Source: Aphrophora alni (lineage: Eukaryota; Arthropoda; Insecta; Hemiptera; Aphrophoridae). From it: a stretch of 64,000 nt of DNA. Shown one piece after another: positions 37,691 to 48,635 of the stretch. The notes beneath the pieces were generated by a model. It did no database searches. It was given only the letters and a program-made list of their open reading frames with translations, and was not told the DNA's origin. The stretch covers positions 98,463,668 through 98,527,667 of the forward strand of contig OY740774.1 in assembly GCA_963513935.1 (NCBI GenBank). Reading direction: 5' to 3'. Position 1 is the stretch's first letter. Every line of letters starts with the position of its first letter. The position numbers and the translations under genes are program-made.

Positions 37691-38050
37691 AGAATAATTA
37701 TTATATTTTTCATTTGTTTTGAATTCTTTGGATTTGAATAATATATTAAACTCAATATATTTATAAATTGTTTTAATAAACTCAGTTTTTGATTAGAGAA
37801 TTATTAAGATTTTTGCTAATACTGAAAAACTTGTATAATTATTAGCATTTAACCATCTACAACATGTTGAAAAACTACTACTTTCATAAGTTTCTCTTCA
37901 GCTAATTAAAAAATAAAAATAAAAAAATACTAAAAATACTTCTTTCTAAAACATTTCTATTGAATTAATTATTTTCCCATAGGCTATATTAGACAGTATA
38001 ACAAACACACAGAACACAATTCTCATAAAAAAATACGCCTAAGTATCAGA

Positions 38051-38081
38051 CGCGTTTCAACGACAAGGTCGTCCTCTTCAG
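38051..38081 (-). repeat. Dispersed hairpin cassette, copy b
   Basis: In cassette sense: ACTGAAGAGG, stem ACGAC/GTCGT around CTT, then TGAAACGCGTC. It is the closest relative of copy c at 486-530, including the flanking GTGATACA. Confidence 0.65.
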
Positions 38082-38250
38082 TGATACACCAGCTACACCA
38101 ACCAAACCACAACTATATTAGACAGATTGATGTTAGAGAAAATGAGCATCCGAAGAAACAAGACAGGAAACAGCATTGTTCATTATCTACTCAAATATAT
38201 AAAATAATTATTACAATTTAGGTACGGCACCGACTTAATTTAGAAAGATG

Positions 38251-38253
<3 letters not shown>

Positions 38254-38325
<72 letters not shown>
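38254..38325. repeat. (CT)n microsatellite
   Basis: About 36 units of CT, uninterrupted. Confidence 0.95.
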
Positions 38326-38327
<2 letters not shown>

Positions 38328-38899
38328 ACAGCCATCCAGTAGTTTTTTTTAAATTTTATAAACGTTATACTTGCAAATAATTGTTACGGCACTGAAATTG
38401 AACATCTAAGAAGAGAGGAGGGGATTAAGAGTGTTAAATACCCCATGAAATTCACAGATTGGACAAACAGACAACAAGAAACACATATTTATTGAATGTT
38501 TAAATTAATTAAACTGATAGGTGATTTAGAAGAAATTTCACAATTAAAACTAACATTTGAGATAATTAATCAAATAGAAAGTCTGTATATTACAGGAGAA
38601 ACAAAAGGTTTTTTCGTTGATACAGGGTTAAGGTTCCTTTTGGTTTGCAGTCTCGTTTGTTTTTGTAATGTGATATTTTGTTAACTTGATAATGTGTATC
38701 ATACGAATAAATTCCATAAATGTGATGAGTTTACAACACATATTCCATTACATTGATTTTGATAATACTTCTAGTTTTATTAAGTTGTATAATTTATTAA
38801 CTTCCCGTTTTTATCTAAAATGTTAATAAATGACCAGTGGTTTGAGAGTGTAGCGAGCAAAGGGTTGCTGTGTGAAGCATACAGGAGTTTCCATTAGTA
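38326..38899. other. Non-coding stretch, nothing firm
   Basis: A 62-codon plus frame (38496-38684) shows no known domain. Nothing else stands out. Confidence 0.4.
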
Positions 38900-39130
38900 C
38901 TTAATAAATACCTGATATATTTGGAATTTATTATTGGGGGTGGGGTAACAGGTGTATGGGGGAATTTGTGTCGCTAAGGGTTAAGGTGTAAGAATTCCAT
39001 CTTATGGAAAGCATTTCTAATTTATATGATAACAAAAATATATAGATGTTAACAAAATGAAGTCCTCATTATAAAAGACAAAACATACGAATAGAGTTTG
39101 AAGGATTGGTTAAAGTTTACATCATACTAA
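38900..39130. repeat. Dispersed repeat family C, copy 1
   Basis: It aligns with 47080-47310: GGTGGGGTAACA, ATGGGGGAAT, GGAAG.ATTTCTAA, GT.AACAAAAT.AA and ATTATAAAAGAC occur in order in both. Diverged, non-coding. Confidence 0.4.
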
Positions 39131-39326
39131 TAATTATAAGTTTGGGAAACAGTTTAAATAAAATTAATTGAAAAACCAAAATGTTGAAACATTCAGGCGA
39201 AATTTTGATATTTTACAGCCGATTATAATGTATTACGCAATTCAGTACTTTTCCTATACACTATACTGTATTATAATTACGTAACATTGTAGTGTTCTTT
39301 TTGCTTCCTACAAATCACACTTATAC

Positions 39327-39764
39327 ATGTTTTTACAGATCTATAACCGCCAATTAAATTATAGCAATTTTGAACAAATATTAACATTAATCTTTGAAAG
39401 TCTGAGTATTATTTTCCATAGTTGGTTTAACAATTCTTTCCTCCTTCACATAGAATCTGATATTGAAATCTGTCGCACTAGAATGCCTGTTACGTATGAA
39501 TCAGTAGACTGGAAAGTCGATATTACAACAAGTGGGAGATTGTTTACGCTCTGCGTTTGTGGTGCAAATCAGACAAATATGGAGGAAATGAAATCTGTGA
39601 TTGTCATATTATGCGTTAGTTTGTGGTGTTTGACGTTACACATTTCAATACACATGACATATGATATTGGTATTGATATAGTATTCTGTGTCTGTAAAGA
39701 TATGCCGTTGAAGTTTGTGCAAACAGTTTCATTCTGTAAAAAAAATGGTGAAAATAAACGATAA
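39327..39764 (+). CDS. Unrecognised 145-codon ORF (doubtful)
   Basis: This is the longest frame outside the LTR element and simple repeats. Just upstream is an acceptor-like ACATGTTTTTACAG, so it could be read from ATC at about 39339 as an exon. The stretch VDWKVDITTSG (about residues 60-70) resembles the W-x-V/I-D motif of COMM domains, but the rest does not follow that family. It is Cys-, Ile- and Phe-rich with no clear signal peptide. A frame this long is only mildly unlikely by chance in AT-rich DNA. No function is assigned. Confidence 0.15.
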   Translation: MFLQIYNRQLNYSNFEQILTLIFESLSIIFHSWFNNSFLLHIESDIEICRTRMPVTYESVDWKVDITTSGRLFTLCVCGANQTNMEEMKSVIVILCVSLWCLTLHISIHMTYDIGIDIVFCVCKDMPLKFVQTVSFCKKNGENKR

Positions 39765-40561
39765 TTTTTTGAACGATTTATTTTATAAATACAATAAAAC
39801 ATTTTTATTTACAAATGTATAACTGAATGTAATATGTTTTTTTAAATAGATCTAAATGACAATTAGGGTTAAAACATCCCTATGATTAGGGTGTAAATAA
39901 TATGTTTCCTAAACTTTAAAAAAATCGATATAGGGCCCAAAATATATGGAAATTCAGTCATATAGACAAACTCATATAATGAGATCGGTTTTTGTTTTAA
40001 AGATTTGTATCAGAATAACATGTTTGGATTTAGATTTCATTTTGTATTATTATTATTTTCTAATATTATTTTAGAAAATAATATTATTTTCTCTTGTTTC
40101 ATAATTATTTCTCTTGTTTCATAATTATTTCAAGCATTTTTATTTATTTTTGACGTTATTATTACTATTATTTATATATTATTTTAATATTATATTTCTT
40201 CTTAGTTTTCTTTTGTATATGTAAGTGTATGTATGTTAGTTTTCCATGATATATTTTCTTACTCTTGTTTGTTAGATTTTTGTTGTTGTTATGTTTGTGT
40301 TCATTTTTATCCATTGTATTGTTGTATTTTGTTTTTACATACACAAATTCTGTGAAGGGAGGGGTTACCAGTTACGTTTACGTGTTTTTTTTGCCATTAA
40401 TATGATTGGGGATGTATTATTGTTGGATATATAATTAAGTCAATTGCGATTAGATTGGAGTTGAGGCGTGGGGAAACGGGGACCTGTTTTTATCTCTTTG
40501 AAGGATTGGCCTTATCAGTCATACTTCAGTGACAGACGAGTTTGTGTGCATGTAACAATTA
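39765..40561. other. T-rich non-coding stretch
   Basis: It contains a short palindrome (about 40056-40091, ATTTTCTAATATTATTTTAGAAAATAATAT) and a 21-bp block TCTCTTGTTTCATAATTATTT present twice in tandem at about 40091-40131. No gene. Confidence 0.45.
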
Positions 40562-40650
40562 TTGAAGACATGTCTTTAATTATTAAAACGTTGCCTTGTA
40601 TTTTTGTTACACAAGTAAAATGTAAATTGTGAAAAATTGTGTTTTTTATT
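40562..40650 (+). repeat. Hairpin cassette l with attached 3' block
   Basis: TTGAAGACATGTCTTTAATT..TTAAAACGTTG is a degraded cassette. It is followed by ACAAGTAAAATGTAAATTGTGAAAAATTGTG, which matches the block after copy k. Confidence 0.35.
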
Positions 40651-42820
40651 TATTTGGTGAAAAAGAGGTTGATAGAAGGAAAAATTAGTCAACTCTCCAA
40701 ATATACTACAGGTGTTAGCTAGACGAAGATTCAGTTTTGTAGGGTCTGAAGTTTTTATGAGCGCTTAAGCTATCACAAGATCCTTATGTGTTTCGCAGAA
40801 CTTGGTAGGAATTATATTCGAGTAATATATTAACTACGCTACCTATCCATTTTGGTGAACAAGCGTTAAAAGGTTACACGTGGCCTTCTGACGCCAGAGG
40901 AGAAACAAATTCTTAACTTTGACTTTGCTATGACTAATAAACTTTCTATAAACAAAGAACATCTTTTTACGTTGTTAAATTAATGGAAAATTGATTCCAA
41001 TATTCTCGGAATATAACAGAGGAATATTTTTCCATTATTAATTTGGAATGTGAAAGTTGAACTGTTATTAATTAAACCTTCCGTCGTTCAACCTTAGTCA
41101 TTTCAGGCGTGGAAAAGTAATTAAAATTATATCTAACTAAAGGTGAGTCTTGGCTTTTAATTTGTGCTCTTGCACTTGTAATAGATTTTCCCTCCCACAA
41201 TAATGAATATTGACTTTGTAATGGATGAAGTGGAAAGGGACTTTTAATTTGTTAAAAATGCCTCTTATCAAACAAAATATAATTTATAATCGAAGTAAAA
41301 TCGGAGATTTTCGATGTGACGTAAAGAATGGAAAAAAAGGCAGTTCTGAAGAAAACGGAAGTAAAAGCAAGAAACTGTATTGTATTTTGTTAAGTAACTG
41401 GTTTGAAAATAAAATCTTGGATAAATTAATTTGTATGGAAGATAATTTATCTTTAGAGTTCTGAATGTAGAACTTTGTTGAAGGAAACTATTTAATTAGT
41501 CTTGCTTTAGGTGATTCTTTGAAGATACAATTTGAGCTCTATGGAGGAGAAAGGTATTCCTAGAGCTCAGGATGTTATTACTTATTTCCTTAATAGTGAT
41601 AAGACTCTGATGAAAGAATCCTTAATTTGTCGAGAATAAAAATAGGGTACACTCATCAGAAGAAATCAAACGCTCATCAGAGTTAACAAAGTGCCATAGC
41701 TGAAATGACCCTATTCGTTGTTAATTCTGATGCTTAATTTGATTTTTGTTTCATTGTCTTATGACAAAACTTAACCAAGAAACACAAGAATGCAAAGTTG
41801 TGTATTTTAGATATGTAAAATTGTGTAAATAGTAAGTGTGGAAAGACTTTTTTATACCAAAATGTTGAATTTTCAAAGATTTTTAAAGTGATGTATACCT
41901 AATGGTTTTTGAAATTAGACCTATATATATCCATTTAGGTTCACAAATTAAATATACCATCAGTTAAAAATCGTGAAAAACTACTCCAATACAGATCGGT
42001 GGAAATTTCATATCTCACATCTATAAGAAAGATATTAGAATTTCCCTAACACGCCCGTATTACATGTCGTACGTTCTACAAATCTATTACTCTTTATATA
42101 CGTAACAAATTATGTTATCTTGATAATTAATCCTGTAATCCTTTACGTACATTTCAATTTCACGTCCGTACAATGGCTCAACTCTGAATGGAGTTGCTAA
42201 TGAACCTGTGTTACACGGAAACCAAATCCCGCATCAAACGTGGGTCGGGCTTTCATTCTGTGATTGTGTCGCATAATAAATTTGTGTCGGACAAAAAGAT
42301 TAGAGGTAATCCGTTGTTAAAATCGTTTATGTATGAAATAATCTATGGTTAAATGAAAGTAAATATACAGTTTGTTTTAGAACAGAGGGATATCAAATAA
42401 TTACATAACGTTGCAAAAATGTAGGCCTACGTAGAGATGAAATTTAATTGGAAAACAAGTACAATAATCATTTGTATATGGTTGGCCTCAAATTTTGTAT
42501 TATTCAACAAATACCTTGCGGTAAATTATTAATTTGATCCATATAACAAATTTGATCAATATTTGTCCATCCGTTTGGGAAGCATGTTTGGGAACCAATT
42601 ATAGATTGAAATCAAGATCTATCAAGTCAGAAAAAAAAATTTCTATACTACATATGTGAGAAAATAAAATAAAGCTCTTATGTTAAATATTAAATTTTTA
42701 ATTATTCAAAATACGTCTCGAAATATGTATAGATACGTCTATATACCCAATTTCCATCAACTATGTTCTAGCTATTTGAGCTATAGCTCATGAATACAAA
42801 TAGAGCGACTGACAAGCGTC

Positions 42821-42823
<3 letters not shown>
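40651..42823. other. Non-coding stretch
   Basis: No supported gene in 2.2 kb. A 79-codon plus frame at 41225-41464 (Lys/Ser/Gly-rich middle) has no recognised domain, and neighbouring sequence gives no splice context that raises it above chance. Confidence 0.4.

Positions 42824-42867
<44 letters not shown>
42824..42867. repeat. Poly-A tract (44 bases)
   Basis: A pure A run, immediately followed by the foldback at 42877. Length may be uncertain in the assembly. Confidence 0.95.
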
Positions 42868-42869
<2 letters not shown>

Positions 42870-42876
42870 GTTATTT

Positions 42877-42995
42877 GTGCAACTAGTGAGCAAAGTGGCA
42901 CTTTTTTAAACAAGAGAAAAATGTTGACGCACGAGGCTTGCCGAGTGCGTTAATTTTATCGAGTTTAAAAAAGACACTTTGCTCACGAATTGCAC
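42877..42995. repeat. 119-bp foldback beside the A tract
   Basis: GTGCAACTAGTGAGCAAAGT..CACTTTTTTAAAC pairs with GTTTAAAAAAGA.CACTTTGCTCACGAATTGCAC, giving arms of about 35 bp. The centre contains a second palindrome, GCACGAGGCTTGCCGAGTGCG, so the whole can extrude as one long hairpin. Confidence 0.8.
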
Positions 42996-43002
42996 ATTAT
43001 AC

Positions 43003-43509
43003 TTTGTCTACAGTTGTTATTTTGTGACAAATAAAAAACATACTTCAGCAGTAACACAATTTAATAAAACATTAATTTAATACCATAGTGTTCAACCTCA
43101 CGTCAAAACTGAGGTTATTTATGAATATTACAAATAACTTAGGTGTATTGTTGAGGAAACGGGATTGCCAACTTCAAAACTCGGCAAACGAAAAATACTC
43201 TCCGTGTACATACACTGTCAATCATCTTTATGAATAATTACTTCCATTTTCAACTTTAAAACGTTTTGTTGTTGTTTATTTATGTTATTTTACATGTAAG
43301 AATTAATCTAACATACATACGGGACGTTTCCTGTATATTATAAATCAATTCAAATAAACTTAACCTAAATTTCGTTTTGTTCGGTTGCCATTCGGAGTGA
43401 GCAAAGTAGTGTGCAAAGTAGTGGGCAAAGTGAAACTGTTGAGAAATCACCTGTTTTGCAAACTAATTTAAATGAACAAAATGCCACTTTGTCAACAACT
43501 GTAGACAAA
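43003..43509. mobile_element. Putative MITE with 16-bp inverted ends
   Basis: The left end TTTGTCTACAGTTGTT (43003) and the right end AACAACTGTAGACAAA (to 43509) are exact inverses. The 507-bp body has no ORF but contains further GAGCAAAGT-type motifs like those in the adjacent foldback. No convincing target duplication is visible. Confidence 0.55.
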
Positions 43510-44014
43510 ACACTTTTTTTTATTTATGTAGAGTGAAAACGAACATTTTCGTCGAAAATCCAACATTCTTTATTATTTCTCATCCCAAAACTTGTCTATA
43601 CTTCACATACTGTGAAAAGTAAACAAATTATGATTCAAGATAAAAAAAATCCTATGGGTATTTTCCAAATTAACCGTTAACCTTAGTTTACTTCAAGTAT
43701 TACTACAATTTTGTTTAAAACTGCACACCTCCACGTGAACGTTTTGATGAAATTTTGTTAAATATACGAATAAAACTCATTGGTCGACTTCTCTAAAACA
43801 ATTGCTTGTTCAGTACATACTGGTCAATGAATGAATATGAACTACAAACATCCGTTTCAAGATTAATATCTTAAATTAGCTAATGTTGGTTAGAATAAAA
43901 TCTTGGTGAATGTGAAGGATGGTGTACTCGAATTAAGCAACACTTGTAGAAACGTCTTTTACCAACTGAAAGGTAACAGAATTTTTCATAATAAAGATTG
44001 TATTTATTTAAGAC
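43510..44014. other. Non-coding stretch
   Basis: No gene. A 69-codon plus frame from 43903 runs through the hairpin cassette at 44015 into the tandem array and is considered spurious. Confidence 0.4.
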
Positions 44015-44043
44015 GACGTTTCAATGAGTGTCAACATCTTCAG
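44015..44043 (-). repeat. Dispersed hairpin cassette, copy g
   Basis: In cassette sense: ACTGAAGATG, then TTGACACTCATT (weak TGA/TCA stem), then GAAACGTCG. Both boxes are well kept although the stem is poor. It lies about 70 bases before the 149-bp array. Confidence 0.55.
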
Positions 44044-44111
44044 TTGTTTCAAATACACAAACTTTTTGAGCACAAAACTATCAACCAAAATGATACTGAT
44101 ACTGGTAGTTA

Positions 44112-45894
44112 AACCCAAGACGATTTATGTAGTTGTCACAACTGAAAATGGTAAGTTTAGTCACTGAAACATCTTTTCCATCGAATAATTAGTTTTTTAT
44201 ATTAGTTTCAGTTTACTATGGAGTATGTTAACATAACCTCAATTTGTTCTTCCCATTTTAACCCCAAGAAAATTTGTGTAGTTGTCACAACTGAAAATGG
44301 TGAGTTTAGTCACTGAAACATCTTTTCCATCGAATAATTAGTTTTTTATATTAGTTTCAGTTTACTATGGAGTATGTTAACATAACCTCAATTTGTTCTT
44401 CCCCTTTTAACCCCAAGAAAATTTGTGTAGTTGTCACAACTGAAAATGGTGAGTTTAGTCACTGAAACATCTTTTTCATAGAATAATTAGTTTTTTATAT
44501 TAGTTTCAGTTTACTATGGAGTATGTTAACATAACCTCAATTTGTTCTTCCCCTTTTAACCCCAAGAAAATTTGTGTAGTTGTCACAACTGAAAATGGTG
44601 GGTTTAGTAGCTAAAACTTCGTTTTCATCGAATAATTAGTTTTTTATATTAGTTTCAGTTTACTATGGAGTATGTTAACATAACCTCAATTTGTTCTTCC
44701 CCTTTTAACCCCAAGAAAATTTGTGTAGTTGTCACAACTGAAAATGGTGGGTTTAGTAGCTAAAACTTCGTTTTCATCGAATAATTAGTTTTTTATATTA
44801 GTTTCAGTTTACTATGGAGTATATTAACATAACCTCAATTTGTTCTTCCCCTTTTAACCCCAAGAAAATTTGTGTAGTTGTCACAACTGAAAATGGTGGG
44901 TTTAGTAGCTAAAACTTCGTTTTCATCGAATAATTAGTTTTTTATATTAGTTTCAGTTTACTATGGAGTATGTTAACATAACCTAAATTTGTTCTTCCCC
45001 TTTTAACCCCAAGAAAATTTGTGTAGTTGTCACAACTGAAAATGGTGAGTTTAGTCACTGAAACGTCGTTTTCATCGAATAATTAGTTTTTTATATTAGT
45101 TTCAGTTTACTATGGAGTATGTTAACATAACCTAAATTTGTTCTTCCCCTTTTAACCCCAAGAAAACTTGTGTAGTTGTCACAACTGAAAATGGTGAGTT
45201 TAGTCACTGAAACGTCGTTTTCATCGAATAATTAGTTTTTTATATTAGTTTCAGTTTACTATGGAGTATGTTAACATAACCTAAATTTGTTCTTCCCCTT
45301 TTAACCCCAAGAAAATTTGTGTAGTTGTCACAACTGAAAATGGTGGGTTTAGTCACTAAAAATTCGTTTTCATCGAATAATTAGTTTTTTATATTAGTTT
45401 CAGTTTACTATGGAGTATGTTAACATAACCTAAATTTGTTCTTCCCATTTTAACCCCAAGAAAATTTGTGTAGTTGTCACAACTGAAAATGGTGAGTTTA
45501 GTCACTGAAACGTCGTTTTCATCGAATAATTAGTTTTTTATATTAGTTTCAGTTTACTATGGAGTATGTTAACATAACCTAAATTTGTTCTTCCCCTTTT
45601 AACCCCAAGAAAATTTGTGTAGTTGTCACAACTGAAAATGGTGGGTTTAGTCACTAAAAATTCGTTTTCATCGAATAATTAGTTTTTTATATTAGTTTCA
45701 GTTTACTATTGAGTATGTTAACATAACCTCAATTTGTTCTTCCCATTTTAACCCCAAGAAAATTTGTGTAGTTGTCACAACTGAAAATGGTGGGTTTAGT
45801 CACTGAAAATTCGTTTTCATCGAATAATTAGTTTTTTATATTAGTTTCAGTTTACTATGGAGTATGTTAACATAACCTCAATTTGTTCTTCCCC
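44112..45894. repeat. 149-bp tandem array, about 12 copies
   Basis: Units start A(A)CCCCAAGAAAATTTGTG at 44261, 44410, 44559 and every 149 bp to 45751, with a slightly diverged first unit at 44112. Each contains GTTGTCACAACTGAAAATGG, where GTTGTCACAAC is nearly palindromic, then AATAATTAGTTTTTTATATT and ATGGAGTATGTTAACATAACCT. Units fall into subtypes by GGTGAGT/GGTGGGT, GTCACTGAAA/GTAGCTAAAA and ACCTCAATT/ACCTAAATT, arranged in runs, as expected from local unit duplication. The array ends abruptly inside a unit at about 45894. Confidence 0.96.
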
Positions 45895-46086
45895 TAGAAC
45901 TCCTTCATCCTTTGGTTTGCCGTCAGATCCTTCAAATCTGCTACTTTTCCCTACACCAAGTTTTTTTAGTTTATTTTCTCCCAATTTGTCTAGACCTCGG
46001 TGCACTTCTTTTACCCATTTTTCTGCCATTCTGACAGCTATTTTCATTGCTAGTCTGTTTAACTTCATATTTCCCCCAGATATCTG
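45895..46086 (-). CDS. Candidate exon, product unrecognised (doubtful)
   Basis: On the minus strand a frame is open from CTACAG/ATATCTGGGGGAAATATG at about 46084 and runs into the tandem array. The peptide is charged and helix-like (..LAMKIAVRMAEKWVKEVHRG.., then Lys/Gly/Ser-rich), unlike the Phe/Ile-rich chance frames elsewhere. The putative acceptor has a weak pyrimidine tract but an ACTAA branch-like motif. A matching donor is not clear. It may be a real exon whose downstream intron carries the array, or a decayed transposon piece. Confidence 0.25.
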
Positions 46087-46261
46087 TAGAATTTAGTCTT
46101 TTCTTTCTCACTGTCGTACCTATATTTTCGTACTCCTCATAAAGTTCTTTCTTAGTTTATATATGTGTTTCATTCGTCGCTTTTCCAAAAAAATGTAATT
46201 AAGATGTAAAATATGCGTTCTAATTACTAAACTCATAACATGTTAAAAGAGTGATTATTCC

Positions 46262-46530
46262 TAACTATTCTTTACTTTATGATATACTTCTTGCTACGTA
46301 GAAATTAAAATTAAAATATAAAGTCATTTTTATTATACTCTACTCAAAAAACTTCAGATAAGCTTGAGTTAAGGTTAAGAATAGCTTAAGGCACAGCTCA
46401 TCTAAATGCAGAAGTTTATAGTTTATATCTTGATAAATACTAAACGCTATGAAGTTATGAGATTTGATTAGCGAGTGCCTTAGGGAAACGCTTCCTTGTT
46501 GTTGATTATAAGGTTGGTTGTACACGAGCT
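46262..46530. repeat. Dispersed repeat family A, copy 2
   Basis: Partner of 1385-1640 in the same orientation. A 61-codon minus frame within it is spurious. Copy 4 of family S starts about 60 bases downstream, so the two may be parts of one longer element here. Confidence 0.55.
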
Positions 46531-46589
46531 ATCTATTTTGTTGTTTTAAAAGCAAATAACGTGTCGGTCATAATCGCGTTGTAAAAAGC

Positions 46590-46745
46590 AAGAAGGAAAA
46601 AGAACATCAAATAAAGACCATTAGTCTCCATTTTCTCGAACAATCTAATAGTGTCAGGGTCGAAATGGAACAAGAGTTGGTCAAGAGAGATCTTTCATTG
46701 ACACTCGAGATTGTCAATCTCGTACTCACTGTAAGTACGACTTCC
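46590..46745. repeat. SINE-like family S, copy 4
   Basis: This is the best-kept 5' half: ATCAAATAAAGACCATTAGTC, TCTCGAACAATCTAATAGTG, TCAGGGTCGAAATGGAACAA, GAGTTGGTCAAGAGAGATC and TCGTACTCACTGTAAGT. Confidence 0.5.
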
Positions 46746-47639
46746 CTGGGGGTACTAGTTGTCAACATATACACTTGTAAATTTCAACTCATAAATGTAA
46801 GTTTTGTTAATAAATTGAGATTAGGTTAAGTTATTTACATAGGTATTTTTATAGATACCAATATCAAATTAAAATACATAAATATTAAGAGTGTTAAGAT
46901 AATCGAACTATAAGTAACCATGTCAATAAATTACAATTATGAAAAAAATGTAGAGCTAAACCTTCCGCTCAGATAGTTCAACATTCGACTACTGTACTCA
47001 AATGATGGTTAAAGTGATTATTTTATATATTTCTGTTAGTTGAACGGTTTATGTCGTCACTTTAATGATGGAAAGTAGGACTAAGCCGTTTGTGGTGGTG
47101 GTGGTGAGGGGTTAGAACGTGACACTGTGGTTAGGTAAGTTTACTAATGGGGGAATGCGGAGTGGGCATCTCTTTATAATTGGAAGTATTTCTAAATTAA
47201 AAGTTTAAAAAATAACAAAGGTGTAAACAAAATAAATGACCTTATTATAAAAGACTCTACTAGTAATAAAACTGTTAGTTAAGATTTAGTCAACAATACT
47301 AAAGAATTTAAGGTTAGTGGCTTTTACAACTTGAGGAAACTGTGTCTCGTTAAAGAAATCTATGAGGCATGACAGAAAATGAAATCCTATCTCATCTAAT
47401 TTATTAAATTTACATTTTTTTAAAGTATATAGAGGTACACAACGCACTTGCATACGTACGTATTATTAGTTTCTACAAAATCATAGTTCCGATTAATAAA
47501 TCATGTTCGTAAAATTGTAAAACCAATTCATGTCTAATAATCGTGTTATTAGTCGAGAATTATAATTAAGGATTAATATCTAATTAATTGAAAAGCAATT
47601 TGATAAATGTAATAAAACCATTATGGTAATTAACCAGTC
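46746..47639. repeat. Non-coding stretch including repeat family C, copy 2
   Basis: The part at 47080-47310 aligns with 38900-39130. A (GGT)n-like run is at about 47091-47105. No gene. Confidence 0.4.
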
Positions 47640-48165
47640 CGATCATACAAGCAGATCCATAAAACGTAATATCCAATATTTGGTTTCTTGGGCCTTGTAG
47701 GAAATGTTAAATTCTTAGTCTTACCAAGGGGTTTTACCCCGCAGGGTAAGTATGTTTCGTGTTACGTTGGTTTTCTGAAAATCGTAATTGTGTATATCAC
47801 TAGTTTCTTAACGTCAGTTGGGTCCTGGGGGGGGGGGGTAGTAAAATGTCTTCACTCGCTTCGCTCGTGTCAGTGACCCGAATCTCGTAACTATACGAAA
47901 TCAAAATTTCTTGTAAAGTCAAAGTTCAAAATTTCATTTTGACAATAACTTCTGTAAATGTTTATCTATTTTAGTTTGTAATAAATTGAATAACTCACGA
48001 GATATGAATAAAACACTGTTTAAAATGAGCGCCATTTTGACTTCTATTTAAAAAAAAGTCAAATAAATGACTATACGAATACTCTCCTCTAAAGCAAATT
48101 TCATGTTCCTATCTTAATTTCTATGGCTGATATCGTGCTTACATATTAAGTGACAATAACAACGC
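47640..48165. repeat. Repeat family T, copy II, without a long array
   Basis: It carries the family landmarks: TTTGGTTTCTTGGGCCTTGTAGGAAATG, the palindromic CACTCGCTTCGCTCGTG, ATCTCGTAACTATACGAA, TTGAATAACTCACGAGATAT and GTTTAAAATGAGCGCCATTTTGAC. The central site that holds an array in copies I and III is only about 20 bp of AT-rich DNA here. A run of 10 G residues lies at 47829-47838. Confidence 0.6.
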
Positions 48166-48337
48166 CAACACAGAACATGACGACAGATGCACTGTATGTC
48201 GAAAATAACTTTCATTTACCTAATCCCAAGACATGTCAAGATCGGTAAAAAAATCAGAGGTCAACATTTGTGGCGATTACCTACTGTATCCTATTCTTCT
48301 GTTTAAGTAAACTGTAAAAAAGTGACAATTCCTAAGC

Positions 48338-48383
48338 GTTCTGGCAGTCAAGCGGTTTAAGAAGGTTCGAATCACTCCAGAAC
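48338..48383 (+). tRNA. Shrunken tRNA relic lacking the anticodon arm
   Basis: GTTCTGG and CCAGAAC form a perfect 7-bp acceptor-like stem. Between them are a D-arm-like CAGTCAAGCGG and a B-box-like GGTTCGAATCACTCC. The total is only 46 nt because the anticodon arm is missing. CAAGCGGT suggests a Ser or Leu tRNA origin. Treated as a pseudogene or tRNA-derived repeat head. Confidence 0.45.
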
Positions 48384-48408
48384 CAAGGATTTTTCTGTGT
48401 AGTAGGTG

Positions 48409-48483
48409 TTAGGTTAGGTTAGGTTAGGTTAGGTTAGGTTAGGTTAGGTTAGGTTATGTTAGGTTAGGTTAGGTTAGGTTAGG
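48409..48483. repeat. Interstitial telomere-type array (TTAGG)15
   Basis: About 15 units of TTAGG, with one TTATG variant near 48456. TTAGG is the standard insect telomere unit. It lies 26 bases after the tRNA relic. Confidence 0.95.
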
Positions 48484-48635
48484 ATGGGAGGAGGGACTAC
48501 TTTAAATGAACGGTGGTTGAGAGAAGTTGACAAAATTGGTTACAATTCAGTTGCGCAGAAAACATAAATTTTTCATAAAATTATAATTATAGGTAATAAT
48601 TATACAATTATGAACACACTATGGCGAACTTAAAA
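48484..48635. other. Short non-coding stretch
   Basis: Nothing recognised between the TTAGG array and the next foldback. Confidence 0.4.

Noticed and set aside
39500..39560. COMM-domain protein call for the 145-codon frame
   Set aside because: Only the short WKVD-type string fits; the rest of the domain pattern is missing.
43903..44112. 69-codon plus frame before the tandem array
   Set aside because: It passes through a hairpin cassette shared by many non-coding sites and ends inside the array, so the frame is accidental.
44112..45894. CRISPR array
   Set aside because: The repeats are contiguous 149-bp units without spacers, in a eukaryotic genome.
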